From the NCBI RefSeq assembly GCF_000720255.1, contig NZ_JOJE01000027.1, positions 1-64,000 on the forward strand: a stretch of 64,000 nucleotides of DNA, given 5' to 3'. How positions within the stretch are numbered: position 1 is the first letter of the stretch; each line of letters begins with the position of its first letter. The notes below the pieces were generated by a model. It worked only from the letters and a program-made list of their open reading frames with translations. It was not told the origin of the DNA and did no database searches. The stretch is from Streptomyces griseus subsp. griseus. Its GTDB lineage: Bacteria; Actinomycetota; Actinomycetes; Streptomycetales; Streptomycetaceae. Of the stretch, positions 42,612-51,275 are shown piece after piece. The position numbers and the translations under genes were made by a program.

Positions 42612-43508
42612 TCAGTTCTGGCAACCGCACCCGGAGGCGCTCTTGGCCTCGGTGACGGTCAAGGCGGGATCGGCGGACGTCTCGGCCGGTGTGCAGCACG
42701 CGTTCACACCGCAGCAGGCATCGACCGACTCCGTCATCCCGGAAGGGGCGTCAACGGCCACCGGCTTGACGGCGCGGATGATGGCGGAGTGCATACCGTC
42801 GGCGACGGCGTGCGTCGGGGTGATCTCGACGCCGGCGAACCCCGCGGCCTGAAGGCCCTCCCGGTATTCAGCGAAGGACAGCGCGCCCGCGATGCAGCCG
42901 ACATGGTCGCCCCGGTCGCCTCGCTCGGCGGACGTGAGAGTGTCGTCGGCGACGACGTCGAAGACGCCGATACGGCCGCCGGGCTTCAGCACCCGGAACG
43001 TCTCGGCAAACACGGCGGGCTTGTCCGTGGACAGGTTGATCACGCAGTTGGAGATCACGACGTCAACGGTGTTCGCCGGCAGGGGGATCGTCTCGATGGT
43101 GCCCTTGAGGAACTCGACGTTCGTCGCACCCGCTTTCTCGGCGTTGGACAGGGCGAGTTGGAGCATCTCGTCGGTCATGTCCACCCCGTACGCCTTGCCG
43201 GTGGGGCCGACGCGGCGGGCAGACAACAGGACGTCGATTCCTCCCCCGGAGCCGAGGTCCAGAACATGCTCGCCCGCGCGCAGTTCGGCAACGGCGGTGG
43301 GGTTGCCGCAGCCGAGGGAGGCGGCGACGGCCCCAGCCGGCAGCGCGTCGCGATCGTCGGCGGCGTACAGGCTGGAGCCGAAGTTCTCGTCGACCTCGAC
43401 CGGCTCGGGCCCGCAACAGGCGGCGTCGCCCTCGGCGACCCTCGCTGCCGCCGCCGCGTACCGCAGGCGGACGGTTTCGCGCAGGTCGGTGGTGGTCTGC
43501 TCGTTCAT
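42612..43508 (-). CDS. arsM: Arsenite S-adenosylmethionine methyltransferase
   Basis: The protein is 298 aa. SAM motif I is 'VLDLGSGGGIDVLLSARRVG'. The ArsM-specific cysteines are present in 'FGSSLYAADDRDALPAGAVA'-linked 'ASLGCGNPTAV', and 'VDVVISNCVINLSTDKPAVF'. A Cys-rich tail ('DACCGVNACCTP', 'SGCGCQN') probably binds arsenic or metal. It methylates As(III) to volatile or less toxic species in the cytoplasm. ATG 43508 is preferred to GTG 43514 by its spacing from GGGAG. Divergent from arsR. Confidence 0.93.
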   Translation of the reverse strand: MNEQTTTDLRETVRLRYAAAAARVAEGDAACCGPEPVEVDENFGSSLYAADDRDALPAGAVAASLGCGNPTAVAELRAGEHVLDLGSGGGIDVLLSARRVGPTGKAYGVDMTDEMLQLALSNAEKAGATNVEFLKGTIETIPLPANTVDVVISNCVINLSTDKPAVFAETFRVLKPGGRIGVFDVVADDTLTSAERGDRGDHVGCIAGALSFAEYREGLQAAGFAGVEITPTHAVADGMHSAIIRAVKPVAVDAPSGMTESVDACCGVNACCTPAETSADPALTVTEAKSASGCGCQN

Positions 43509-43555
43509 ACTCACTCCCAGCTGGCGGGCCGCAGTATGGGCCCGGAACGGCCTGT

Positions 43556-43580
43556 ATTGATGTTCATTGATCCAACGTTG
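43556..43580. promoter_or_regulatory. Candidate ArsR operator between arsM and arsR
   Basis: Two direct ATTGAT repeats (43556-43561 and 43566-43571) ten bases apart are followed by the palindrome CAACGTTG (43573-43580). ArsR-type operators often contain ATTGA/TCAAT half-sites. Position in the 104-bp divergent gap supports it. Confidence 0.55.
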
Positions 43581-43612
43581 CGCCTTGAATCGAAAAACGT
43601 CAACATAGAGGT

Positions 43613-43987
43613 ATGTCGAAACAACAGCTTGAGGTAATCGGCCAGGACGCCGCCTGCTGCCCGGGCCTGTCCGCCGCCCCGCTGGACGAGGATCAGGCCG
43701 CCGACCTGGCGAAGGTCTTCAAGGCGCTGGGCGACCCGGTCCGGCTGCGCCTGATGTCGATGATCGCCTCCCGCGGCGCGGGCGGGGAGGTGTGCGTGTG
43801 CGAGCTGACCCCGGCCTTCGACCTGTCCCAGCCGACCATCTCCCACCACCTCAAGCTCCTGCGCCAGGCCGGACTCATCGACTGCGAGCGCCGTGGCACC
43901 TGGGTCTACTACTGGGTGCTGCCCGGCGTCCTTGACAAGCTCGCCGCGTTCCTGACCACCACGCAGCCCGCCGGAGTCGGCGCGTGA
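43613..43987 (+). CDS. arsR: ArsR-family arsenic-responsive repressor
   Basis: The protein is 124 aa. The winged helix contains 'DLAKVFKALGDPVRLRLMSM' and 'LSQPTISHHLKLLRQAGLID'. 'EVCVCELTPAF' is the metal-binding helix motif (ELCVCDL in ArsR). A further 'ACC' pair near residue 15 may add thiols. Represses the ars operon and is released by As(III). Its stop overlaps the aquaporin gene's GTG. Confidence 0.93.
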   Translation: MSKQQLEVIGQDAACCPGLSAAPLDEDQAADLAKVFKALGDPVRLRLMSMIASRGAGGEVCVCELTPAFDLSQPTISHHLKLLRQAGLIDCERRGTWVYYWVLPGVLDKLAAFLTTTQPAGVGA

Positions 43988-44718
43988 ACGCCTCCCTCGG
44001 GCGCCGCGTGGCCGCCGAGGCGATCGGCACCGCACTGCTGGTGGCGGTGGTGGTGGGCTCCGGTATCCAGGCCACCGAGCTGACGCACGACGCCGGTGTG
44101 CAGCTGCTCGCCAACTCCCTCGCCACGGTCTTCGGTCTTGGCGTGCTCATCCTTCTGCTCGGGCCGGTCTCCGGTGCGCACTTCAACCCGGTCGTCACAC
44201 TCGCCGCCTGGTTCACCGGTCGCCGTGATCCGGATGGCCTCGCCCTGCGGGACGTCGCGGCGTACCTGCCCGCCCAGATCACGGGCGCGATCGGCGGGGC
44301 GGTCCTGGCCGATGCGATGTTCGCCGAGCCGCTGGTCAAGTTCTCCGCCCACGACCGGTCCGCCGGTCACCTGCTGCTGGGCGAGGTCGTCGCCACGGCG
44401 GGGCTGATCCTGCTGATCTTCGGCCTCAGTCGTATCGGCCGCGCCGCGCTCGCGCCCGCGGCGGTGGCCGCCTACATCGGGGCCGCGTACTGGTTCACCT
44501 CCTCCACGTCCTTCGCGAACCCGGCGGTGACCATCGGCCGGACGTTCACCGACACCTTCACGGGTGTCGCCCCGGCCTCCGTCGCCCCGTTCATCGCGGC
44601 CCAGTTGCTTGGAGGCGTGCTCGGGTCGGGGGCCGTCGCTGTGGTCTACGGCCGCCCTGCCCCCGTCCGGGATGAGGTCGTCGTCCCGCACGGCGAGCCG
44701 GAACCCGCCGTCTCCTGA
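43984..44718 (+). CDS. aqpS: Aquaglyceroporin-like channel of the ars operon (AqpS-type)
   Basis: The protein is 244 aa with six predicted helices. Pore motifs are 'SGAHFNPVVTLAAWFTGRRD' (NPV instead of NPA in the first half) and 'TSFANPAVTIGRTFTDTFTG' (NPA in the second half). Channels of this class replace ArsB or Acr3 in some bacteria: As(III) made by arsenate reductase leaves by diffusion through the channel. GTG 43984 overlaps the arsR stop. Confidence 0.9.
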   Translation: MNASLGRRVAAEAIGTALLVAVVVGSGIQATELTHDAGVQLLANSLATVFGLGVLILLLGPVSGAHFNPVVTLAAWFTGRRDPDGLALRDVAAYLPAQITGAIGGAVLADAMFAEPLVKFSAHDRSAGHLLLGEVVATAGLILLIFGLSRIGRAALAPAAVAAYIGAAYWFTSSTSFANPAVTIGRTFTDTFTGVAPASVAPFIAAQLLGGVLGSGAVAVVYGRPAPVRDEVVVPHGEPEPAVS

Positions 44719-44747
44719 CCGATCCGTTCTCCGAGAAAGCCCTGCTC

Positions 44748-45164
44748 ATGAGCTCTTCCGTCACGCCGCGCCCGTCGGTGCTGTTCGTCTGCGTCCACAA
44801 CGCCGGTCGCTCCCAGATGGCCGCCGCCTTCCTCACCCACCTCGCGGGCGACCGCGTCGAGGTCCGCTCCGCCGGCTCGGCTCCCGCGGGCACCGTCAAC
44901 CCGGCCGTGGTCGAAGCGATGAGCGAGGTCGGCATCGACATCTCCACCGAGACCCCGAAGATGCTCACGGTGGAGGCCGTCGAGGCATCCGACGTGGTCA
45001 TCACCATGGGGTGCGGCGACACCTGCCCCGTCTTCCCCGGCAAGCGGTACCTCGACTGGCAGCTCGACGACCCGGCAGGCCAGGGTGTTGAGGCCGTACG
45101 CCCCATCCGCGACGCGATCGAGTCCCGCGTCCGGAGGCTGATCTCGGAAGTGACGCCTGGCTGA
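44748..45164 (+). CDS. arsC: Arsenate reductase, low-molecular-weight phosphatase fold
   Basis: The protein is 138 aa. The active-site P-loop is 'VLFVCVHNAGRSQMAAAFL' (CX5R). The second catalytic cysteines are in 'ITMGCGDTCPVFPGKRYLDW'. It reduces As(V) to As(III), using thioredoxin or mycothiol; the latter is usual in actinomycetes. Third gene of the arsR operon. Confidence 0.92.
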   Translation: MSSSVTPRPSVLFVCVHNAGRSQMAAAFLTHLAGDRVEVRSAGSAPAGTVNPAVVEAMSEVGIDISTETPKMLTVEAVEASDVVITMGCGDTCPVFPGKRYLDWQLDDPAGQGVEAVRPIRDAIESRVRRLISEVTPG

Positions 45165-45474
45165 CGACCCGGTCACCCGCGCTCGTTCGAGGCCCTGGTC
45201 AGCTGCCGGTTGGCTTCCCGGGCAGCCTTGGTCAGGCTTCGCGCTCCCCAGGGACGCCTTCAGCTCGTCATCTGGAGAGGCGAAGACGGTGACGTGGCAG
45301 GGTTCGCCTTCGTCGTCGCCGAGGGCGGCGCCGGTCACGCCTGATGCCTCGTCACCGCTACGGCCCCTGACAACCGCTCCCCGCCCTCGCGCGGCGTCAC
45401 CTCACAGCTCGTGACCGACGCTCAGTCTGCATCCGGACGATCAGGGGCTTGCGGCGTCGTGCGAATCTGGCGGC
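45165..45474. other. Intergenic stretch with possible frameshifted remnant
   Basis: The minus strand shows 'GEPCHVTVFASPDDELKASL' and, one frame over, 'SLTKAAREANRQLTRASNER' with a stop. Together they look like the end of a decayed small gene, but no family is recognised. Confidence 0.35.
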
Positions 45475-45936
45475 ATGGATACCTTCGCGGGCCGGCTCGA
45501 CGGCGGATGGAAGTGGTGGGACGCCGCCATCGAAGAGGCGCAGGCAGGGCGCTGGGTTCGTGATGCCGTGGAACGGCAGGCGATGAAGGACATCAAGGCC
45601 GCCACCAACCCTCTCCATGGTGGACGGATGGCTCCCTTCACCGAGGACTCGTGGCACGTACGCATAGGGAGAATCTCGAACTGGGCCGGAGTGCTGCGGC
45701 TCGCTGCCCGATCAGGCGGGTGGGTGCTCCAATCAGTCGCCGGGCGCCACCCGCCGCACCCCGCGGGCATGGCCGAGTTGCTGTCCGGCATCTACGCGGT
45801 CGGTGAGCAAGGAGAAATCTGGATGAAGCAGCTCCTGAAGGGCGAGCTGCCACCAGAGGACGACATCGCGAAGGCGGAGGGCTTCCTCACAGGGCCAGGG
45901 TCCATCGAGGACCTTGAGCTCTTCTTCTACGACTGA
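45475..45936 (+). CDS. Hypothetical protein
   Basis: The protein is 153 aa. 'GGWKWWDAAIEEAQAGRWVR' and 'GVLRLAARSGGWVLQSVAGR' suggest a mixed helical fold. No signal peptide, membrane helix or known motif is visible. Acidic C-terminus ('EDLELFFYD'). ATG 45475 has no strong ribosome binding site. Not recognised. Confidence 0.6.
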   Translation: MDTFAGRLDGGWKWWDAAIEEAQAGRWVRDAVERQAMKDIKAATNPLHGGRMAPFTEDSWHVRIGRISNWAGVLRLAARSGGWVLQSVAGRHPPHPAGMAELLSGIYAVGEQGEIWMKQLLKGELPPEDDIAKAEGFLTGPGSIEDLELFFYD

Positions 45937-46114
45937 GGCGATGGCGAGCTCGTCCGTTCGCCTGGCCAGGCCGCTCGCCCGGCTTTTGTGCCTCGGCGTC
46001 GAAGCCGGGCGGGCCTCCCACGCGGCCTCAGACAGCATCCGGCTCCGACCGGCTGACCCGGATCACAATCGGCCGCAGCCACCTGTGCGGGGGAGACACC
46101 TCGCACGGCACACT

Positions 46115-46158
46115 CCGGGAGGGGGCGGACCGGTGTCGGCCGGTCCGCCCCCTCCCGG
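46115..46158 (-). terminator. Perfect 19-bp hairpin terminator of the GH59 gene
   Basis: Arms 46115-46133 and 46140-46158 are perfectly complementary over 19 bases, with a six-base loop (tgtcgg). It lies 25 bases after the GH59 stop, on its downstream side. Confidence 0.85.
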
Positions 46159-46182
46159 GGTCGTGGTCGAACTCTCAGGTGG

Positions 46183-48660
46183 TCAGGGGAGCTTCACCAA
46201 GTTCCACTGCTGGTTCGTGGTGCCTCCGGCGGGCCACTGGTCGATGATTCCTCCGTCGGCGGTCGAGTTGCCGAGGACGTCGATCCGGTAGCCGTCCAGG
46301 CGGGACTCGATGACATAGTTGCCGTTGTCGGTCGGGGCGATCTGCCACTGTTGGTTCACGCTGCCGGCGGGGGTCCACAGCTGTAGCTGGGTGCCGGGCC
46401 AGGCGGTGGCGTGGTCGATGTCGAGGGCCTTGCCGCTGCCGACGCCGACGATGCTGTAGTAGCCGGCGCTGTTGCGGGTCAGCTTCCACTGCTGGTGGGT
46501 GCCTCCGCCGTAGGTCCACTGGTCGATCTTCGTGCCGTTGGCGGTGGCGGCGCCGATCGCGTCCAGCACCTTGCCGCTCTGGACGCCGACGATCTTGTAG
46601 GTGCCGGAGAGGTCGGGCACGGTGCCCGCGGTGATGGACAGGTTGGAGTACTGGACGGGGTAGAAGCCGGCGGTGCCGAGGCCGGCCAGGCCGCCGCCGT
46701 AGCTGCTGTCGGTGACCGTGCCGACGGTGGTGCCGTCGATCTTGGCGGTGATGGTGCTGCCCTGGAAGGACAGAGCCATGTTGTGCCAGGTGTTCGTGCC
46801 GGGCGCGGTCACCGTGCCGCTCGCCAGGGTGGTCCACGTCCAGGTGTTGCTGCCGATTCCGGACTTCAGCACCGACCAGGCACCGGTGTCGGACAGCCGC
46901 AGGTGATAGGCCTTGAGCCCCACGTTGTTGGTCGCCTGGGTGCCGATGCGGCCGAGGATCTCCGCGCTGCCGCTCTTCTCCAGCAGCACGTCGGAGCTGA
47001 CGGTGTAGTTGCTCCAGCCCGTGTCACCCATCATGGTGTAGGGCTGGGGGCCGCCGGTCTGGGGGACCCAGGCGATCGGCGCCATGGGAGCCGTCTGGCG
47101 CAGGCACTGGCCGCTGCGGCCGCCGGTGCAGGGTGCGGCCTGGAAGGCGCCGTTCATGGTGGCGAGGTACTTCGCCTCCTGGCCGGTGCTGTAACCGGCG
47201 AAGGAGTCGGAGTAGGGCAGAGCCAGCTGCGAGCGCTGCGGCGGCGTGGTGCTGCCGGCGCCCCCACCCGTGGAGGTGGTCACCGTGTAGACGTGGCCGG
47301 GGTCGAGGGTGAGGGTGTAGGTGCCGCCGGTGGCCGTCAGGTCGGCGTTCTTCACCATGCGCGGGTTGCCCAGGCCGGGCTGCGAGAGGTCGGTGGACCA
47401 CACGTGCAGGGTGCCGCCGGGCAGGCCGCCGGCCACGTTCAGCGTGACCGTCTGCGAGGCGGTGGCGTCCACCGTCTCCAGGACCGTGCTCCAGGCGCTC
47501 TTGTCGGGCGCGGCGTAGCTGACGTAGGAGCCGTTGGCGCGGGCGCCCCCGAGGTAGCCGCTGGCCGTGTCGAGGTACTTCCAGCCTGGGGAGGTGAACT
47601 GGGTGGTCTGGCCGACGACCCAGGTGGTGCGGCCCACGTTGTAGTTGCCCGACCACGGCTGGTTGGCGCTGATCATACCGGTGGAGTTGAAGGACTGGTT
47701 GTTGTAGATCGACCCGACGATCGGCCAGTTGATGTAGGCGGTCATCTTGGCGTCGATGTAGCCGCGGTTGAGCGCGCGGGCGACCGGGGCCGCGCCGACC
47801 TCGGCGCCCTGAGAACCGTTCTCACTGGCCCAGATCGGCTTGCCGAGGGTCTGGGCGTCGGTGGTGGAGCTGCAACTGGTCATCGGGGAGATGTTGTTGC
47901 ACGGGTAGTGGGCGCCCGCGATGTCCACGGCGTCGTAGAGGGCGCTGTCGTTCTTCATGCCGGTGGCGATCGTCCAGGCGTTGGGGCCCCAGTTGTCGCC
48001 GCCGACCAGCTTGGTGGAGGTGTAGCCGTTGGAGATCAGCGCCGCCTTCAGGTTCTTGTACCAGGTGGCGTCGTAGACTTTCTCGTTCCAGCCGCCGACG
48101 TAGTCGATGCTCAGCCCGTGCTGCTTGGCGCAGCCCAGCCACGCTATGTAGTAGTCGATCATGTCCTGGCTGTAGAAGGTGCCGTTGCCGACCCAGCCGG
48201 GGGCGCCCCAGGGCATGGCGGAGAGCTTGATGCTGGGGTTGCGGGCCTTGGCCTGCTGCATCAGCCACCACTCGTAGCCGGCGTTGCAGTCGATCTGTCC
48301 GCGGGCGTGCTGGAAGCTGGCCTCGGCGCCGTCGGTGGAGTTGACGTCGCCGCCCATCTCCACCTTGAGGATCTGCAGGGACGCCCCGTAGCCGGGCTTG
48401 AACAGGTAGTCCAGGATCTCGTTGCGCTGGGTGGCGGGGTAGTCGACCAACAGGCGGCTGTTGCCGCCGCCGCCGCTGATCGCGCCGATGCCGTCGAAGG
48501 TCCGGCCGCTGCTGGTGCCGTCCACCGTGATCGCGGTGTTGGTGACGGCGTACGCGGTGGACGGGAAGCGCCCGCAGAGCAGGGCGAGCGTGAGGAACGC
48601 GGCGGCGAGGGCCGCTATCCGTCTGATGTGTCTGTGGGACAGACGCGGGTTGTCGGGCAA
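46183..48660 (-). CDS. Secreted galactocerebrosidase-like enzyme (GH59) with ricin-B lectin domain
   Basis: The protein is 825 aa from TTG 48660, placed eight bases after AGGAGG. Signal peptide: 'RRIAALAAAFLTLALLCGRF'. GH59 barrel from about residue 45: 'FDGIGAISGGGGNSRLLVDY', 'DYVGGWNEKVYDATWYKNLK' (acid/base Glu in WNE) and 'KPIWASENGSQG' (nucleophile Glu). A beta-sandwich and a concanavalin-like domain ('WHNMALSFQGSTITAKIDGT') follow, then a ricin-B trefoil with QxW motifs ('HQQWKLT', 'NQQWQI', 'NQQWNLVKLP'). It should release beta-galactose from glycolipids or galactans. Followed by a strong terminator. Confidence 0.9.
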   Translation of the reverse strand: MPDNPRLSHRHIRRIAALAAAFLTLALLCGRFPSTAYAVTNTAITVDGTSSGRTFDGIGAISGGGGNSRLLVDYPATQRNEILDYLFKPGYGASLQILKVEMGGDVNSTDGAEASFQHARGQIDCNAGYEWWLMQQAKARNPSIKLSAMPWGAPGWVGNGTFYSQDMIDYYIAWLGCAKQHGLSIDYVGGWNEKVYDATWYKNLKAALISNGYTSTKLVGGDNWGPNAWTIATGMKNDSALYDAVDIAGAHYPCNNISPMTSCSSTTDAQTLGKPIWASENGSQGAEVGAAPVARALNRGYIDAKMTAYINWPIVGSIYNNQSFNSTGMISANQPWSGNYNVGRTTWVVGQTTQFTSPGWKYLDTASGYLGGARANGSYVSYAAPDKSAWSTVLETVDATASQTVTLNVAGGLPGGTLHVWSTDLSQPGLGNPRMVKNADLTATGGTYTLTLDPGHVYTVTTSTGGGAGSTTPPQRSQLALPYSDSFAGYSTGQEAKYLATMNGAFQAAPCTGGRSGQCLRQTAPMAPIAWVPQTGGPQPYTMMGDTGWSNYTVSSDVLLEKSGSAEILGRIGTQATNNVGLKAYHLRLSDTGAWSVLKSGIGSNTWTWTTLASGTVTAPGTNTWHNMALSFQGSTITAKIDGTTVGTVTDSSYGGGLAGLGTAGFYPVQYSNLSITAGTVPDLSGTYKIVGVQSGKVLDAIGAATANGTKIDQWTYGGGTHQQWKLTRNSAGYYSIVGVGSGKALDIDHATAWPGTQLQLWTPAGSVNQQWQIAPTDNGNYVIESRLDGYRIDVLGNSTADGGIIDQWPAGGTTNQQWNLVKLP

Positions 48661-48770
48661 GGGTCGGTCCTCCTGGGGATGTTGCCTTCCGCGCCGAGGC
48701 TTGGGCACGTTCGAGGTGGGAGCTGGTGTGGTGGTGCGGGGATGCCGCTCCATTCACGTGGGCGGCTACT

Positions 48771-49358
48771 TCAGCCTGTGGTGGCGATCCCCTTGACGAG
48801 GTAGCGCTGGCCGATGAGGAAGACGACGAAGACCGGGATCAGCGTGACGACGGACATCGCGAACAGCGATCCCCATGAGGCTCCGCTGGTGGCGTCCACG
48901 TAGTTGCGCAGGGCTACGGGCGCCGTCTGCAATTCGGGTTTCGTCAGGTAGATCAACTGGCTCAGGAAGTCGTTCCACGTCCAGATGAACGTGAAGATCG
49001 CGGTGGTGGCCAGGGCCGGCAACGAGATCGGCAGCAGGATGCGGGTCGGTGATCTGGAGGACGTCGGGCATGTCACCGGCGGCCGCCCGGTCGACAGCTT
49101 CTTCCAGTAGTCGTCCCAGTTGGAGTACTCGGGCTGGACGTCGATGTTCGGGTGCTCCTTCTCGTACACCGCGATCATCTGCTTGGTCATCTCGTGCCGC
49201 GAGTCCGATCCCCACCAGTTGAACCGGATGACGGTCTTGCCGTTGCTGTTCCCGGAGGAGTCTCCGGCGCAGCCCGCGGACAGGGTCGGGGCGAAGACCG
49301 AACAGGTCAGCCCGATTGCGCGGAGCGTCCGTCTGGAGAAGGGAGAAGAAGGGCTCAT
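48771..49358 (-). pseudogene. Fused remnant: sugar ABC binding lipoprotein N-terminus joined to MalG-type permease C-terminus
   Basis: One open frame of 195 aa. The first half is the start of a CUT1 binding protein: signal peptide with lipobox 'TLSAGCAGDS', then 'TVIRFNWWGSDSRHEMTKQM' and 'EYSNWDDYWKKLST'. After a short out-of-frame bridge (the true frame would read 'AAAGDMPDVLQITDP') it continues as the end of an inner-membrane permease: 'TTAIFTFIWTWNDFLSQLIY' and 'VFVVFLIGQRYLVKGIATTG'. A deletion has removed most of the binding protein, the first permease and half of the second. The surviving ORF is probably not functional. Confidence 0.85.
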
Positions 49359-49680
49359 GGTGAGGGCTCCTCGCTTGCGTACCCGGCGGTGCGCCCGGGC
49401 TGGGGAAGTGTTCGTGTCAGGAAGCCGACTTCGGGCGGTGTCCGTCTCGCCGCGCGGCGAGGGGGCTGCACAACTCGGCTGTTCTCGGGCCCGCGAACGT
49501 CATCTGCGGTCTGCGGGTAGGACCGCCCGCCCCGGCTCGTCGCACTCTCGGGCGTACTACGGCGGCTCTGACATGTGTTGTCGTGAACGTGCGCTGTGGG
49601 GTGTCCTCGGTGTGCCGAGTCGCTGCGCTGAGTTGACCGCGAGTACCGCATCGAGTAGGGATGCTGGTGACCTCAGCAAT

Positions 49681-49694
49681 AGTGAACGTTCACT
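49681..49694. promoter_or_regulatory. LacI-type operator palindrome
   Basis: AGTGAACGTTCACT is a perfect 14-base palindrome with the central CG typical of LacI/GalR operators. It lies upstream of the ABC remnant and next to the LacI gene. Confidence 0.75.
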
Positions 49695-49764
49695 GTGGCG
49701 AGCGTAATAACGGACCAGATCATGGTCAAGGCTCTGTACGGTAACGCTTGGGCTCTTGGTGGCA

Positions 49765-49788
49765 GTTCACCGATTTCGTTCGGTGAAC
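49765..49788. promoter_or_regulatory. GTTCACCG-N8-CGGTGAAC inverted repeat
   Basis: Perfect 8-base arms, spacer of eight. It shares GTTCAC/GTGAAC with the operator at 49681-49694, so it may be a second site for the same regulator or a terminator of the LacI gene. Confidence 0.55.
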
Positions 49789-49825
49789 GCCGGCTGCGGG
49801 AGAGTTGCGTGGGTGGGCCGGCCGT

Positions 49826-50896
49826 TTACCGGACGGCGTCGCCGGTCCTCGCCGGTGCGGTCGATTCGCGCAGCACCAGGCGGGAGTTGAGGTCCAGGTG
49901 GACCTCGGGCTCCGCTTCCTGGCGGATGCGGGCGAGCAGCGCTTTCATGGCCTGCCGGCCCATGGCTTCACGATCGAGGTCCACAGTGGAGATGGACGGG
50001 TTGAAGTACGCGGTGAACTCGTGATTGTCCCAGCCGAAGACGCTTACGTCCTCCGGCACCCGCCAACCGCGGTCCTGGAACCCGCGGATGACACCCATGG
50101 CGACGTCGTCGTTCGCGGCGAGCACCGCGGTGACGCCGGAATCCGCCGACAGGCCCTGGGCCGCGTCGTATCCGGACCGCACGGACCAGTCGCCGTCGAT
50201 GACGGCGTAGTTCTCCAGGCCCCGCTCGGCGATCGTCCGCAGGTAGACCTCGCGTCGCTTGCGTGCCGACATCCAGTCCGTGCTGCCGGCGACATGGACG
50301 AAGCGCCGATGACCGATGGAGGCGAGGTAATCGATGATCTTGGCGGCCGGCTCACCGTCGGACGTGATGCCGTGGGAGCGCATCTGGTCGTCGTACTCGC
50401 CTATCACCACGGTGGGCGTGTGCTCCAACCCGAGTTTCCGGATGTCGCCGATGGGGGTGAAGCTCAGCACGCCATCGGCCTGACCGGAGTCGAGCAGGGC
50501 ACGGACACGGTCCCCGCGGGCTCGTTCGTCGCCTTCCAGGCCGACGATGTCCAGCATGTAACCGGCCGCCTGCGCCTCCGCCGAGGCTCCGCGCAGGATC
50601 TGCGAGGGCACGAAGGTCGTCATGGTCGGCAAGACCACGGTGATGCGGTTCGACTTGCGGGTCCGCATCGACCGGGCCACCAGGTTGGGCCGGTAGTCCA
50701 GCTCGGCCACGGCCTCCTCGATGCGGGCCACCGTCTGGGGCTTCATCCCGCCGTTGCCCCGCAGGAACCGGGAGACGGTCTGGTGCGACACGCCCGCGTG
50801 CGCGGCGACGTCAAGGATGGTGGGCCGCTTCCTGCCAGGAGGCTTCGACCGCTCCCCGTCCAGCTTCGGTCGCGTCCGCTTCTTGTCTGCTTCCAC
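49826..50896 (-). CDS. LacI-family transcriptional repressor
   Basis: The protein is 356 aa. Helix-turn-helix 'TILDVAAHAGVSHQTVSRFL' with the hinge 'YRPNLVARSMRTRKSNRITV', then the periplasmic-binding-like sensor ('ADGVLSFTPIGDIRKLGLEH', 'VTAVLAANDDVAMGVIRGFQ', 'VSVFGWDNHEFTAYFNPSIS'). Start GTG 50896. It probably regulates the neighbouring GH59 and ABC genes through 49681-49694. Ligand presumably a galactoside or related sugar, by context. Confidence 0.93.
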   Translation of the reverse strand: MEADKKRTRPKLDGERSKPPGRKRPTILDVAAHAGVSHQTVSRFLRGNGGMKPQTVARIEEAVAELDYRPNLVARSMRTRKSNRITVVLPTMTTFVPSQILRGASAEAQAAGYMLDIVGLEGDERARGDRVRALLDSGQADGVLSFTPIGDIRKLGLEHTPTVVIGEYDDQMRSHGITSDGEPAAKIIDYLASIGHRRFVHVAGSTDWMSARKRREVYLRTIAERGLENYAVIDGDWSVRSGYDAAQGLSADSGVTAVLAANDDVAMGVIRGFQDRGWRVPEDVSVFGWDNHEFTAYFNPSISTVDLDREAMGRQAMKALLARIRQEAEPEVHLDLNSRLVLRESTAPARTGDAVR

Positions 50897-51240
50897 AGTT
50901 ACCCCTGCCGCCTCTCGCCCCGCAGGCCCGTCGGTACTCTACTGCCGAGTGCACGGCGACCGTCTGCGCCATGGCTCTTGTCATCCCGTCCGAGTCCGCG
51001 CCCGGCTCCACCAGTTGGCGGCGGCCGAGCCCCTTGGCTTGTCCTCTGTCACCCTGAGTTCCCTGCCTGACCGGCCATCGGAGGGCGCAGCAGCCCACGA
51101 AGCCGGTTCCAAGCCCGGTCGACCGTGCTCGGCCGAGCTCGGAACACTTGTGCTGACCGGGCCTGCCGCCGGTCGGCGGACAACGTAACGGTGTCATCAA
51201 CCCGCTACGGTGCGGATCGCATGCATTGCGCATCGGCCCC
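50897..51240. other. Intergenic stretch upstream of LacI gene
   Basis: About 340 bases without a supported gene. It holds the LacI promoter on its left side. Confidence 0.4.
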
Positions 51241-51275
51241 TCAGCCCGCGAGGTTCCACTGCTGGTTCGGTGGTG
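51241..51275 (-). pseudogene. Ricin-B domain C-terminal scrap
   Basis: On the minus strand the last codons read 'PPNQQWNLAG' plus stop (51241-51243), the same ending as the GH59 protein ('NQQWNLVKLP'). It is fused at about 51276 to a GDSL-esterase remnant in a different frame. Confidence 0.6.

Larger units (their letters stand above)
49359..49825. promoter_or_regulatory. Regulatory gap between ABC remnant and LacI gene
   Basis: About 470 bases without a gene; holds two inverted repeats annotated separately (49681-49694, 49765-49788). It is the former promoter region of the ABC/GH59 operon. Confidence 0.55.

Noticed and set aside
44646..45338. 230-aa minus-strand frame over arsC and beyond
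   Set aside because: Mostly antisense to arsC. Only its first part, beyond arsC, might be a remnant, and it changes frame.
46411..48804. 797-aa plus-strand open frame opposite GH59
   Set aside because: Low-complexity Val/Ala/Gly composition; the complementary strand encodes an unmistakable GH59 protein.
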